From assembly GCF_033568475.1 (NCBI RefSeq), contig NC_133120.1, positions 82,312,151-82,376,150 of the forward strand: DNA of 64,000 nucleotides, in the 5' to 3' direction. Positions 20,456 through 32,256 of the stretch are shown one piece after another. The notes under the pieces were generated by a model. The model saw only the letters and a list, made by a program, of their open reading frames with translations, did no database searches and was not told where the DNA came from. This DNA comes from Henckelia pumila. Taxonomy: Eukaryota; Streptophyta; Magnoliopsida; Lamiales; Gesneriaceae. Each line of letters starts with the position of its first letter. The first letter of the stretch is position 1. A program made the translations under genes and the position numbers.

Positions 20456-23400
20456 CTAGAGCCAACTACCCATATTCTTCAAACCCATTGATTCGCGATG
20501 CTTTTCGAACAATGGTCCTGGTAAAGGCTTAGTTAGTGGATCAGCAACATTATCTGCGGAGGCGACTCTGTCTAACAAGACATCTCCTCGTTCCACAATT
20601 TCCCGGATGATGTGGTATTTTCTCAGTACATGTTTGGATTTCTGATGAGACCTTGGTTCTTTTGCCTGAGCAACGGCACCAGTGTTGTCGCAGTAGTCCG
20701 GGACTGGATCAACTCCATTAGGAATAACGCCCAACTCTTGGACGAAATTCCTAATCCAAACAGCTTCCTTTGCAGTATCGGATGCAGCAATATATTCTGC
20801 CTCAGTGGTTGAATCTGCAGTGCTGTTTTGCTTAGAACTCTTCCAACAAACAGCAGCACCATTGAGCATGAATATAAAACCAGAAGTTGACTTCGAATCA
20901 TCAACATCGCTTTGGAAGCTAGAATCGGTATAGCCTTCCAATTTTAGTTCTCCACCCCCATAAACCAAGAATATATTCTTAGTCCTTCTCAAATAATTGA
21001 GAATGTCTTTCACAGCTTTCCAGTGTGGAAGACCAGGGTTCGATTGATATCTACTTGTAACACTTAGTGCAAAAGCCACGTCAGGACATGTAGATATCAT
21101 CGCATACATGATACTACCAATTGCAGATGCATATGGAATGCGTGTCATCGTCTCTATCTCTGCATCATTGTTGGGAGACATGGATTTGGATGGAGACACG
21201 CCATGCACATTGGTTGATGTCCTCTCTTAGACTCATCCATCGAGAACCACTTCACGATGGTATCAATGTATGTGGACTGGGTGATACCAAGCAATCTTTT
21301 CGATCTATCCCGATAGATTTGTATTCCCAATACAAAAGATGCATCACCCAAGTTCTTCATCGAGAACTTACTCGATAACCATACTTTAGTTGATTGCAAC
21401 ATTCCTACATCATTTCCAATGAGTAGAATGTCATCAACATAAAGTACCAGGAATGTCACAGCACTCCCACTGACCTTCTTATATACACATGGTTCCTCAG
21501 GATTCTTAGTAAACCCAAACTCTTTGATTGTACCATCAAATCTGAGGTTCCAGCTCCTAGATGCCTGTTTGAGACCATAAATAGATCTCTGAAGTTTGCA
21601 TACTTTATGCTCACTTCCGATAGATGTGAACCCTTCAGGTTGAGACATGTAAATTTTTTCCTTAATATCCCCATTAAGAAAAGTTGTCTTCACATCCATC
21701 TGCCATCTTTCATAGTCATACCATGCGGCAATGACTAGCATTATCCTTATAGACTTGAACATTGCGACTGGAGAAAAAGTTTCTTCAAAGTCAACTCCTT
21801 GCCTTTGAGTATAACCTTTTGCTACCAATCGAGCCTTGAAGGTCACGACCTTCCCATCCGTCCTAAGCTTCCTCTTGTAAATCCATTTATACCCTATAGG
21901 AACAATTCTTTCAGGTGGATCCACAAGATTCCACACTTGGTTCGAATACATAGAATTCATCTCAGATTCCATAGCTTCAAGCCACTTGGATGAATCGGCA
22001 TCAGACAATGCTTCCTTGAAGGTCCTTGGATCACATCCATGGTCAGGCTCATCTTGGCCCTCTTCAAGAAGCAGACCATACCTCACAGGTGGTCTCGAGA
22101 TCCTCTCAGATCTTCTAGGAACTTGTATCTCCTCTCTTGGTTGTTCGGGTGTGGGTTCCACAATCGTGGGTGTTTCTCGAACTTCTTCGAGTTCTATCAT
22201 CTCCCATTTTCTATCTAATAGAAATTCCTTCTCCAAGAAGGTTGCATTCCTAGAAACAAACACCTTTGTTTCTTTGGGATGATAGAAATAATATCCAACC
22301 GAATTCCTTGGATATCCCACGAAGTAGCATAAAATGGATCGAGCATCCAATTTATCTCCCACTATCTGCTTCACATAAGCAGTACATCCCGATATTCTTA
22401 GAAAAGAATACTTTGGAGATTTTTCCATCCATATCTCATATGGTGTTTTATCAACTGCCTTTGAATGGAAATTGCTCAACAACAATGCCGCTGTCTCAAG
22501 TGCATATCCCCAAAAAGATGGCGGCAACTCCGTGAACCCCATCATAGACCAAACCATGTCCATCAAAGTCCGGTTACGACGTTCCGAAACACCATTCAAC
22601 TGAGGTGTACCAGGAGGAGTCCACTGTGAGAGAATCCCATTCTCCCTAAGATACTCTTGGAATTCAATACTCAAGTACTCACCACCTCGATCTGATCGAA
22701 GTGACTTGATGCTTCGTTCCAATTGTTTTTCTACTTCATTTCTGAATTCTTTGAACTTTTCAAAAGCTTCAGATTTGTATTTCATCAAATACACATACCC
22801 ATACCTAGAGAAGTCATCGGTAAAGGTAATGAAGTAAGAATGTTCGTGCTTAGTGGTGATGCTAAGTGGACCACACACATCTGTATGGATCAAATCCAAC
22901 AGTCCTTTGGCTTGCTCCACATGGCCCTTAAAGGAAATTTTGGTCATCTTTCCTTTTAGATAGGGTTCACAAGTAGTAAGAGAATTAATAAAAGACATAT
23001 CAAACATGCCTTCTCCCACTAGCTTGTTCATCCTTTTAAAAGATATATGACCTAATCGAGCATGCCACAAGTGTGCTGGATTCAGAGTATCTTGTTTTCT
23101 TTTGGATGTCGTTGATATCTCTTGGACATTATACATAGGAATATCTTTCAATTTTAAATTATAGAGATCGTTTTCCAATTGTCCTGTACCAATTAAACAT
23201 TCATTCTTGTAAATATTGCAAACACCTTTGCCAAATAAACAAGAATATCCATCTTTATCAAGCATAGAAATGGAAACAATATTTTTCACCAAATCTGGTA
23301 CAAACAAAACATCTCTCAAACATAATTTAAAATCATTGTCCAACAATAAATAAACATCTCCAATAGCTTTGGCTGCAACTCTTGCCCCATTGCCCATCCT

Positions 23401-23934
23401 CAAGAAGGTCTCACCTGCCCTGAGTCTCCTACTTCTTGCCATCAACTGTAAATCATTACAGAGATGTGAGCCACAGCCGGTATCCAATACCCAAGAAGAA
23501 GAGTTAAGTGAAATGTTCACTTCAATGTAGAACGTATCATTTCCAGAACCATTCTGGTCAAGATATTCCTTGCAGCTACGCATATAATGTCTATTCCGAA
23601 GCAGGCATGCTTGCTCATCAAAGAGCACTTTGAGATGCAAATGAATGTCAGCAGCATTTTTAGTATCATCAAAACGCCTCTGCAGTTTATCGGACATAGA
23701 ACTCAGCATATAACACTTAGCTTTAAAGTCATGGTCACAGCAATCCTTGAAAATCTGTAGCTTAGCAGGGCTACATCCAATCGGAGCCTCAGCAGGGGGC
23801 GACTTATTAAGTGTATATGCAATCCTTTCCGAGTTCAAGATGATTTTCAGATTTCTTAGCCAACCGAGGTAATTTGGACCGGTCATTAAATGTTTGTCGA
23901 GTATTGCAGACAACGGATTGCTAATTGATGACAT
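20456..23934 (-). pseudogene. Copia-B gag-pol polyprotein, one frameshift
   Basis: The likely start is ATG 23934 (MSSISNPLSAILDKH). The same frame is open upstream to 24150 but that part lacks gag character. In order it contains gag, protease DTGCGSH, the GAG-pre-integrase HxxxH region, integrase (TDVCGP, RSDRGGEY, NGVSERRNRT), RT (YVDDILLIGND) and RNase H (TTEAEYIAAS). The first frame ends at 21154; the RNase H part continues in another frame, 21208-20456, so one indel lies within 21154-21208. Gag passes directly from the RNRHYMRSCKEYL region to protease without a CCHC zinc knuckle, suggesting an internal deletion. Otherwise it is remarkably open. Confidence 0.9.
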
Positions 23935-25580
23935 TGTCAAAAACTTTGTACTGAATAATAATAACAGATAAATGTCAATGACTATTTTAAAATATTTAAT
24001 AAGATATAAAGTATGGACTTTAACTTTATAAATTTTTACTCCCACTGTTTTGACATTTTCACTACCCTCTAGTGAAAACGAGAAACTCCTTTTCTCAGTA
24101 GGTACATAAGGTCCAATTAGCCAATCATGATCCCGAATAATATCAGCCAACCATAATTTTTAAAAGGTAGTTTCCAATTGCATCTCCATGCAACTCTTAC
24201 GTAAACTTTTGTCTCACGCTTGATTAAGACCCAATAATATGACGTCGTTCATATTTACGTGTCTAGCCTTACCCATCGATATCGAACCTTAATGGACGGT
24301 CGCCATAAGTTCCCCCAATAATATGAGCCGAAGTCATGGAAGTTTCACGTAGTTCACATCACCATGTCAATGGATGTCACAGCTTTCCGGCATCCAAACC
24401 CCTAATAATATGAGCCGAGTATTGAATACGGGTAGCGTTCGTCATGCATCCATTGTCGATGGAAGACATGGAAATTATAAACACATTTATAATTCCCCTT
24501 TTCGGGCTTGATATAAATTTTGAATCTAATTCAAAATGAGGGTTTTTAATTTTGAAAAGGTCTCATCATTAATTTTAAAGATCGCCATGTATGATCGTAT
24601 GTTTGTCGGATTCATGCAACTTTGTTATTATAAAATAATAACGCACATACTTATAAACAAGGATGATCAATCGCCCCAAAACTATTCGGCCCGTGTGAGC
24701 CAAACACGGGCCAAGGTCCAATCCTAGGTAATGCACGGGATGCAAATTCAACAATTACATAAGCTTCCAATATTTACATGTCTTGGATCTTCATAATTCA
24801 TCATGGCCCACCATCTTCCAATCTTGAACTTCCACTATCAAATATTTTACATTAAAATATCCATGGCAAATAGGGATACATCTCATGGGGTGGAAACGGG
24901 CCATAAACCAAGCCCACTTTATAATTTGATAATTATTACAAACATACAACACAAAATATCCTAGCATACACCTAGCAAATTGGTCTTGGGCTTTTGATCA
25001 TCCTTCATGCACAATATCACATATCATACACCATCAATTAATTATCTCAATAATCAATTGATCAAATATTATATATCTTGGTCCAATTACTAACCACCAC
25101 AATTATAAAATAAATTAACAAAATAAACAAACACCTTTGTTTACTTTCAAATTAATTTATTTATAATTAAATTTTTTGTAAATCACAATTTACTATAAAT
25201 AATCAAAGTCACATTTTAACTATTTATTTTATGAGAAAAATCACATATTATAAAGTTTAATTTTTCATAAAAATCAACTATAATGAATTTAAAAATTTAG
25301 GGTCTATGACACATGATATTCCAAAACACCTTTTGAAAAACTCAAGTCGTCATAGTCGTCACCAAAACTCCGTCGCCGGATTCCGGTCAAATTTTTTTTT
25401 TTATTCAAAAGTATGTGGGCTGCCCCTAGGACCCCTTCGGGCAGCCCATAGGCTGCCCGAAACCATAAAAAAAATATTTTATAAAAACAGCTCCAAAATT
25501 GATAAATCTTGATTTTCTCATGCGGTTAGAAATTGACCTCAACATAATATCCAACAAATACTACACAAAAGAGTAACCTA
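23935..25580 (-). other. Copia-B leader with repeated AATAATATGAGCC motif and a GC hairpin
   Basis: Between primer site and gag there are four copies of a motif like AATAATATGAGCCGA, starting near 24135, 24231, 24316 and 24404, spaced 85-96 nt. A 9-bp GC hairpin pairs GGGCTGCCC (25417-25425) with GGGCAGCCC (25439-25447). No protein is supported here. Confidence 0.65.
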
Positions 25581-25593
25581 GGCTCTGATACCA
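25581..25593 (-). promoter_or_regulatory. Copia-B primer-binding site (tRNA-iMet)
   Basis: The minus strand reads TGGTATCAGAGCC, one base after the LTR boundary at 25595. Confidence 0.92.
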
Positions 25594-25594
25594 C

Positions 25595-27756
25595 TGAAGG
25601 GAATCGGTTAACTCGTGCCCGGAAACGCAGCGGAAATATAAATTTTTTAACAAAAGGAGATCCGAGCACTTGTGTAGCATTCAAAACATAAACAACGATA
25701 GGGTGTTTAAAATTTTACCTATCAATCTCAAAGATTGATTTATGGCTCCAACCAAGTTGATAAACAACTAGACTCTTGAAACGGTAGATACAATCTACAA
25801 GCTTCCAAGAGCACAACTTGCTCAAAATGGATTCAACACTTCGAGCCTCCGAATTAAGTCCACGACTAGACGATCTAGATCCGCTCTAAATATGCACTAG
25901 AATATTTAGAGAATTTAGCATTGAGATATCATTTTTCTTCTCCCTCAAATATGAAAGAAAAACTTGAAGAAAACACTTGAGAAGTGTTCGGCCACTATGG
26001 TTCCTTGGAATGGAATGAATTGTGTAATGTGTGTATAATAATATATTGATGGTCAAAGATTAAAGAATACAATTAAACATGCATGGAAAAACACAAGACT
26101 TGCATGGAAAATTGTAAACCATCTTCCAACCCTTCAAATTCCATTACACACACACACACACATATATATATATCATATATATATATACACGCCTATATAT
26201 ATACATATATAGATATATATATATATATATATTTAAAAGGTATTTGAACTTATTTTAATTAATCATTAAACCCAAACCCATTTAAGTTTAATCAATTAAT
26301 TAAATTCAACTTGAACTCATTTAAGTACACTAGTAACAATAATTATATAACACTATTTTATTTGAGCTCTACTAGACTCAATAGTGTTTAATTATTTATA
26401 CATTAAAATGATTACTAGTGTTAAATTAATTCAAAACTTGAATTAATTAACTAAGTTCAAAATAATAGTTTAGAAAATCACCATTTTCATAAACTAATTA
26501 TTTTAAGTCAACTTTTAATCTTGGAACACATTCACAAATTAAAAATTACTTATTCCATTCATTCTCCAATTTAGAAGTCAAACTTCTAATTTATTTACTT
26601 ATAAACTCCTTTATAAGTTGTTCAACACATTGAACTTATTTTAATCTCAACGGGATCTAGAAAGCTAGTACTTGTGTGACCCTCAATGGTTCACTGATAC
26701 AACTAGCAGTGGGTTCACATCTCCATGTGATTCGGGATCAACAAGTCCCTTATATGAGCATACCCTATATAGCTCCATTCTTATTGATCAACACATTGAT
26801 AATAAGAACGTCAGAAAACTCAAGTCTGATAGTACCCAATCAGTCATGTAAACGTCTAGCAGCATCGCTTACAGGACTCTCTAGGTATCAAATGATAGTG
26901 CCTGCAAGAACCAATCAATTATGGTTAGCGTACAGTACGGTCCCTTCAACTCATATATCCCGACCGATTTGACAACCATTGGTTTATCGAGAGTTGTCAT
27001 TAAATCGATAACTATGTTTCATGTCGTAGTTGCATCGAAGGTGTAATTCAAGAAACCTCTTTCTTAATTACCACCTACTCTGATCAGAGATTTCAAGCTA
27101 CGTATGCATGAGATTACATAGGATATCCATACCCATAGGTAAGCGGTGAATCCCCGACTACAATGCATGGACTCCTATATTTTTCGTCACAACACCCAAC
27201 ATTGCCACCTGATGACCCCAGATGAGTCGGCAAACAAGTCAAAGTGAAGCACTAGCATATAGAGTCTCCATGTTGTCCCGGGTCATAAGGACTAATGGTG
27301 TACAACTATAAACTAGAACTTCTCCACTCGATAAGTGATAACCACTTGGAAAGTCCTTTAGGGAAGGTTGTTCAGTGCACTCTACAAGGAGCACCTATTT
27401 GCATGCTTGGACATCTCCATGTCCCCTACCAATGAAACATGGTACTCACATCGCAAATACTAGTCTCAAGCTCGAGCGGCCTTTATCCTTCTTTATGGCG
27501 GCTGAATCGACTAGGAACAGTTTAGAATATACAGTATTCCAAATATGAGTTTTATGATAGTCATCACATGACCATCTCATATTCTTTCTACTATTTGTAT
27601 ATTCAAGGGCTTTATCTATGCAGCTTGCATGGGTATACAGATAAAGATTTGCAAAATTTAATAATGTGAAATATTATTAAAATAAAGATTGTCATACAAG
27701 AGTTCTCACAAGGACCATCGGCCAACACATTGACTCGACGGGCACCTACTCTAACA
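25595..27756 (-). repeat. Copia-B 5' LTR (right copy)
   Basis: It is 2162 bp. The plus strand begins TGAAGGGAATCGG and ends CTCTAACA, followed by the GGAAG target duplication. The (AC)n(AT)n tract near 26145-26232 is longer than in the other LTR. Confidence 0.92.
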
Positions 27757-27761
27757 GGAAG

Positions 27762-29152
27762 GAGCAAACCCCTCACGTCAGCCGCAACGCAAACTGAATC
27801 CACCGATGATGGAGGTGGTAAAGGCTGAAATTTTGAAACTACTTGAAGTTGGGGTTATCTACCCAATTTTTGGCAGTCAGTGGGTCAGTCCGGTTCAAGT
27901 GGTACCCAAGAAAACCGGAATTACTGTGGTAAAGAATAAGGATGACGAGATGGTTCCCACCCGTATTCAAAATGGGTGGAGAATTTGTATTGACTATAGG
28001 AAGCTGAATGCCGGAACCCGAAAGGACCACTTTCGTTTACCCTTTATTGATCAAATGATTGAAAGGTTAGCATGTCATCCTTACTATTGTTTTCTTGATT
28101 GATAGTCTGGTTATTTTCAGATTGCTATCGCACCGGAGGACCAGGACAAAACGACATTCACTTGCCCGTTTGACACCTTTGCATATCGACGGATGCCCTT
28201 TGGACTTTGTAATGTACCGGCCACTTTCCAACGGTGTATGGTTAGTATCTTTTCAGACTTTATTGAGCATATTTTAGAAGTTTTTATGGATGACTTCACT
28301 GTCTATGGTGATTCATTCAAAAACTATTTGTCTAACCTTGCGCTTGTCCTTAAGAGGTGTGTCGAAACCAACCTAGTTTTAAATTCTGAAAAATGTCATT
28401 TTATGGTGGGGCAAGGTGTGGTGTTAGGTCATGTTGTGTCATCTAAGGGAATAGAGGTAGATAGGGCAAAAATTGATATCATTCAGTCTCTTCCTTATCC
28501 CACATATGTGCGGGAAGTGCGTTCTTTTCTTGGCCATGCAGGTTTTTACAGGAGGTACATTCAAGATTTCGCCAAGATCGCATCACCCATGTGCAAGCTT
28601 TTACAAAAAGATGTGTCATTTGAGTTTAATGAGTCATGCAAATCATCCTTTGACAAATTGAAGAACTCCTTGACATCTGCACCAATAATCAAGCCGCCAG
28701 ATTCGAGCAAGTCATTCGAGATTATGTGTGACGCTAGTGACTATGCAGTTGGCGCTTTTCTAGGCCAAAAAGTTGGGAAAGCATCGCATGCTATTTATTA
28801 CGCTTCGCGTATCCTGAACGATGCCCAACGGAACTACTCCACTACTGAAAAGGAGCTTTTAGCTGTTGTTTTTGCATTAGAAAAATTTCGCTCTTATTTG
28901 CTTGGTGCTAAAGTTATTGTTTACTCTGATCATGCAGCTCTTCGTTTTCTGATGGCGAAGGAGGCAAAACCAAGGCTGATCCGATGGATATTACTTTTGA
29001 GCGAATTTTATGTGGAAATCAAGGACAAAAGAGGGACCGAGAATCAAGTTGCTGACCACTTGAGTCGCCTAGTTCATGTGGATGAGGAGCTGAATTTGCG
29101 AGAAGAATTCCCTGCTGAGCAATTATTTTCAGCGAGCGCCGAATTACCATGA
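27762..29152 (+). pseudogene. Athila reverse transcriptase and RNase H
   Basis: Pol resumes in the frame that was cut at 18311. RT begins around MMEVVKAEILKLLEVGVIYPI and includes the active site [11 protein letters not shown], typical of Athila. RNase H follows ([45 protein letters not shown]). Stops TGA 28100-28102 and TAG 28103-28105 fall next to each other in RT, and TGA 29150-29152 falls after RNase H. There is no frameshift. Confidence 0.88.
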
Positions 29153-30454
29153 TACGCAAATATTGTGAATTATTTAGTTACTAATGGTTTTCCTTCTGAA
29201 TTTTCAAGGGCGCAAAAAGACAAAGTGAGAAGCGATGCGAAGTATTATGTGTGGGATGATCCATACTTGTGGAGACACTGCGCTGATCAAGTTATACGTC
29301 GATGTGTCCCCGCGAGCGAGGTAATCCCTATCCTCACATTCTATCATTTTTATGCATGTGGTGGCCACTTTGGAGCGAAAAGGACAGCAAGGAAGGTGTT
29401 GGACAACGGATTTTTTTGGCCTTCCTTATTTCGAGACGCTTACCTGTTTTGTAAGTCGTGCGCTCAATGCCAAAAGACAGGTAATATCTCCCAACGAAAG
29501 GAGATGCCCCAACAACCTATTCTAGTTTGTGAGATCTTTGATGTGTGGGGCATCGACTTCATGGGACCCTTTCCGAGTTCATATGGTTATATTTATATAC
29601 TACTTGCTGTGGATTATGTCTCGAAGTGGGTGGAAGCAAAGGCCACCCGTACTGACGATTCTCAAGTTGTTGCAGAGTTTATCAAGCATAACATTTTCTC
29701 TAGGTTTGGAATTCCGAGAGCCCTCATCAGTGATAGAGGTACACACTTCTGCAACCGAACTGTGGCGAGTTTGCTTAAAAAGTACCATGTGACGCACAAG
29801 ATCTCCACTGCATATCATCCACAATCCAACGGTCAAGCTGAGATATCAAACAGAGAGATCAAATCTATCCTAGAAAAGACCGTGAACCCTACAAGAAAGG
29901 ATTGAAGCTTGCGTTTGGATGATGCCTTGTGGGCGTATAGAACCGCGTTCAAGACGCCAATTGGAATGTCTCCATATCGGCTAATTTTTGAGAAACCATG
30001 CCATCTGCCAGTGGAATTGGAGCATAGAGCCTATTGGGCCATCAAACACTTTACCATGCAGATGGATGAGAGCGGCGAACACCGAAAGATGCAGTTGCAA
30101 GAATTGGAAGAGATCCGAAATGATGCCTATGCTAGCTCCAAGATTTACAAGGACAAAACAAAGGCTTTCCACGACAAGATGATCTCTCAACGGAACTTCG
30201 AAGTCGGTCAGAAAGTTTTGCTCTATCATTCACGACTTCGGTTGTTTCCAGGTAAGTTACGTTCGCGTTGGAATTGACCGTTTGTTGTAACTAATGTCTT
30301 TTCTCATGGTGCAGTCGAAATTCAAAGTTTGGACACTTCCAAAACATTCAAGGTAAATGGCCACTGACTTAAGCACTACTATGAAGGAATCCAAGTGCAC
30401 GTCGGAGGGGACGAGCATGATATCACTCTACATGCTCCGCCAAATATCGACTAA
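29153..30454 (+). pseudogene. Athila integrase
   Basis: The pol frame continues. The zinc-binding HHCC region ([10 protein letters not shown] ... CKSCAQC) is followed by the catalytic core with D in WGIDFMGP, D in LISDRGTHF and E in [10 protein letters not shown], all three retained. Stops TGA 29903-29905, 30275-30277 and 30365-30367 interrupt the C-terminal part. The natural end is TAA 30452-30454. Confidence 0.87.
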
Positions 30455-30666
30455 ATCACGGCATGCAGTCGAGCTATAGACTGACTGCAAAATTTAGCGC
30501 TGACTGGGAGGCAACCCAGTGTTTCTTTCCCTTTTGCTTTTACTCGTTTTTTTTATTATTGCTTTATTTTCGTTTCTTTTTCCTTAGTTTTAATTTTATT
30601 TCCCAGTTTTTCTTGTTTTTCCAAAATTTTGAAAAAGCCAAAAATATTTTATTTTATTTTTTTTAG

Positions 30667-30851
30667 GCTCGCTCGATCGGCAACATTTTACCGATCGAGC
30701 GAGCACTCTTTTGTTCGGGCAGTAAGTTTGCTATTTTTTCTCTCGCTCGATCTAAAATATTTTGCCGATCGAGCGAGAGTGCTTTGGTTTGGGACAGTAC
30801 TTGAATTTTTTTTGTGTCGCTCGATCTGCAACATTTTGCCGATCGAGCAAC
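30667..30851. repeat. Three more GCTCGATC hairpins with 14-nt loops
   Basis: Stems pair 30667-30678 with 30693-30704 (12 bp), 30741-30752 with 30767-30778 (12 bp) and 30819-30826 with 30841-30848 (8 bp, plus three outer pairs after one mismatch). All loops are 14 nt. They lie between integrase and the env-like ORF, in the region where an acceptor or leader for that ORF would be expected. Confidence 0.85.
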
Positions 30852-31134
30852 AGTCTTTTTGCTCTAATTAAAACGCAGAAACCCCGCCTCCATTATCATT
30901 CTCTCTTTTCCAATCTTTCAAATCCCTAAATCCCCAAAATCCCTTCTACCAATTTCTCTCCATAATACTTTGTTTTTTTTCTTTTAATCCGCAGGGATTT
31001 CTCTCAGGCATCTCTCCCGGACTTCGTTCTCTGTTGTGACTCTTCCGTTTTTCACGAAGGCACCGGATTCTTTTCGCATGCCAAGTGTTCGACGTATTGC
31101 ATCCTTTACTCTTGGTGTCATCTTCATAATTTCC

Positions 31135-32256
31135 ATGGGACCTAAACGCACCCGCGTTCAAGGCGAGTCATCTTCTCGAGCCGCCGATCGCTCTTATGCC
31201 AAATTCACCGGGCTCTTTATCACTGACGCCGCTCGTGATCGTTACATCACCGCCAAGGTAAATCATTCCCCCATTCCTGAACGCGGCTTTGAGTTAGAAT
31301 TAGGCTATCCTGATATTGTTGGGACTATTCACGAGCGGGGTTGGACAACATTCTGTGAGCCACCTCCTCCAGCTGTAGTACTGATTGTTCGTGAATTTTA
31401 TGCGAATGCAGCAGAAAGGACGGATAGCAAGGCGGTTGTTAGGGGGAAACTGATTTCTTTTTTGCCCCATGAGTTGAATGCTTTGTATGAAATACCGGAG
31501 GTGGACGATTCTCTCTATCAAAGCCTGCAAGCCGATCCGGATTTGGATGAGTTGCTTGAACAACTGGAATACCCTGGAGCTACATGGGTTGACCCAGTTT
31601 TCGTCGTGAACTTCAAAGAGCGTTTCCTACGTGTGCTTCCTGCTTCTTGGTATGCTTTTGTGAATCGGAGTCTGATGCCGATATTACATTCAAGCGAGGT
31701 AAATCTTGAGCGCGCTATCCTTATTTATGCGCTTGATATAGGAGCACCAATCAATGTGGGGCGCATCATCCATAATGAGATCCACCGGTCGATCCATAAT
31801 GTCACAGTGGGTCTCTACTTTTCCATGATCATCTCTTTTCTATGCATACGCACCGGAGTTGTTATTCGCAATGATGAAGAGTGGTTGCAGCCTCAGCGAC
31901 CACTCGACTCAGATTTTATCGAAGCCAAGAGGGCGTATCGTGTTAAGCATTTTATGAGGGACGGCGACTTTCAACAACCTTCTGCCCTGCCAAGGCCACC
32001 TCTACCTCCTCGTCGCTCTCAAGCCAATGCCATCCGTGAGCTCACTGACTACGCCCATCATCAGGATGCATATAATACGGTGGCGACTCATAATTTGCAA
32101 GCTGTGGATGCTTTATTGCGGAATCTCACATTGAACTTTGGTCTTGATCCAAATGCCGCTCCGGCTGCTCTGCCATATCCGCCACCTTTCCCTTTCCAGT
32201 ATGCCGCTCCTGTCCTTCCTCCGGAGGCTGAAGAGGAAGACGCCTCCGACCTTTAA
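31135..32256 (+). CDS. Athila env-like (third) ORF, intact
   Basis: The frame is open from 31036; ATG 31135 is preferred because it gives the family-like start MGPKRTRVQGESSSR and 373 aa to TAA 32254-32256. The protein matches the plant 'putative transposon protein' domain found in the env position of Athila elements (KFTGLFITDAARDRY, ERGW, VREFYANA, WVDPVFVVNFKERFLRVLPASWYAFVNRSLMPILHSS in blocks). The C-terminus is proline-rich. I see no convincing signal peptide in the preferred form and only weak hydrophobic segments, so an envelope function is not supported. Unlike gag-pol, it has no internal stop. Confidence 0.75.
   Translation: MGPKRTRVQGESSSRAADRSYAKFTGLFITDAARDRYITAKVNHSPIPERGFELELGYPDIVGTIHERGWTTFCEPPPPAVVLIVREFYANAAERTDSKAVVRGKLISFLPHELNALYEIPEVDDSLYQSLQADPDLDELLEQLEYPGATWVDPVFVVNFKERFLRVLPASWYAFVNRSLMPILHSSEVNLERAILIYALDIGAPINVGRIIHNEIHRSIHNVTVGLYFSMIISFLCIRTGVVIRNDEEWLQPQRPLDSDFIEAKRAYRVKHFMRDGDFQQPSALPRPPLPPRRSQANAIRELTDYAHHQDAYNTVATHNLQAVDALLRNLTLNFGLDPNAAPAALPYPPPFPFQYAAPVLPPEAEEEDASDL

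Larger units (their letters stand above)
18312..27756 (-). mobile_element. Copia-B: Ty1/copia element inserted in Athila pol, opposite strand
   Basis: LTRs of about 2.1 kb (18312-20441 and 25595-27756) read TGAAGG...TAACA on the plus strand. The target duplication GGAAG lies at 18307-18311 and 27757-27761. In the element's own (minus) direction, the 5' LTR is on the right. It is followed by a tRNA-iMet primer site, a leader of about 1.65 kb, one gag-pol frame broken by a single frameshift, a polypurine tract (AGTGCAAGTGGGAGAT) and the 3' LTR. Confidence 0.94.

Noticed and set aside
25417-25447. GC hairpin as a transcription terminator
   Set aside because: Bacterial-type terminators do not apply in a plant nuclear sequence; it lies in a retrotransposon leader.
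30463-30871. Short open frames after integrase
   Set aside because: T-rich leader region with hairpins; no domain.
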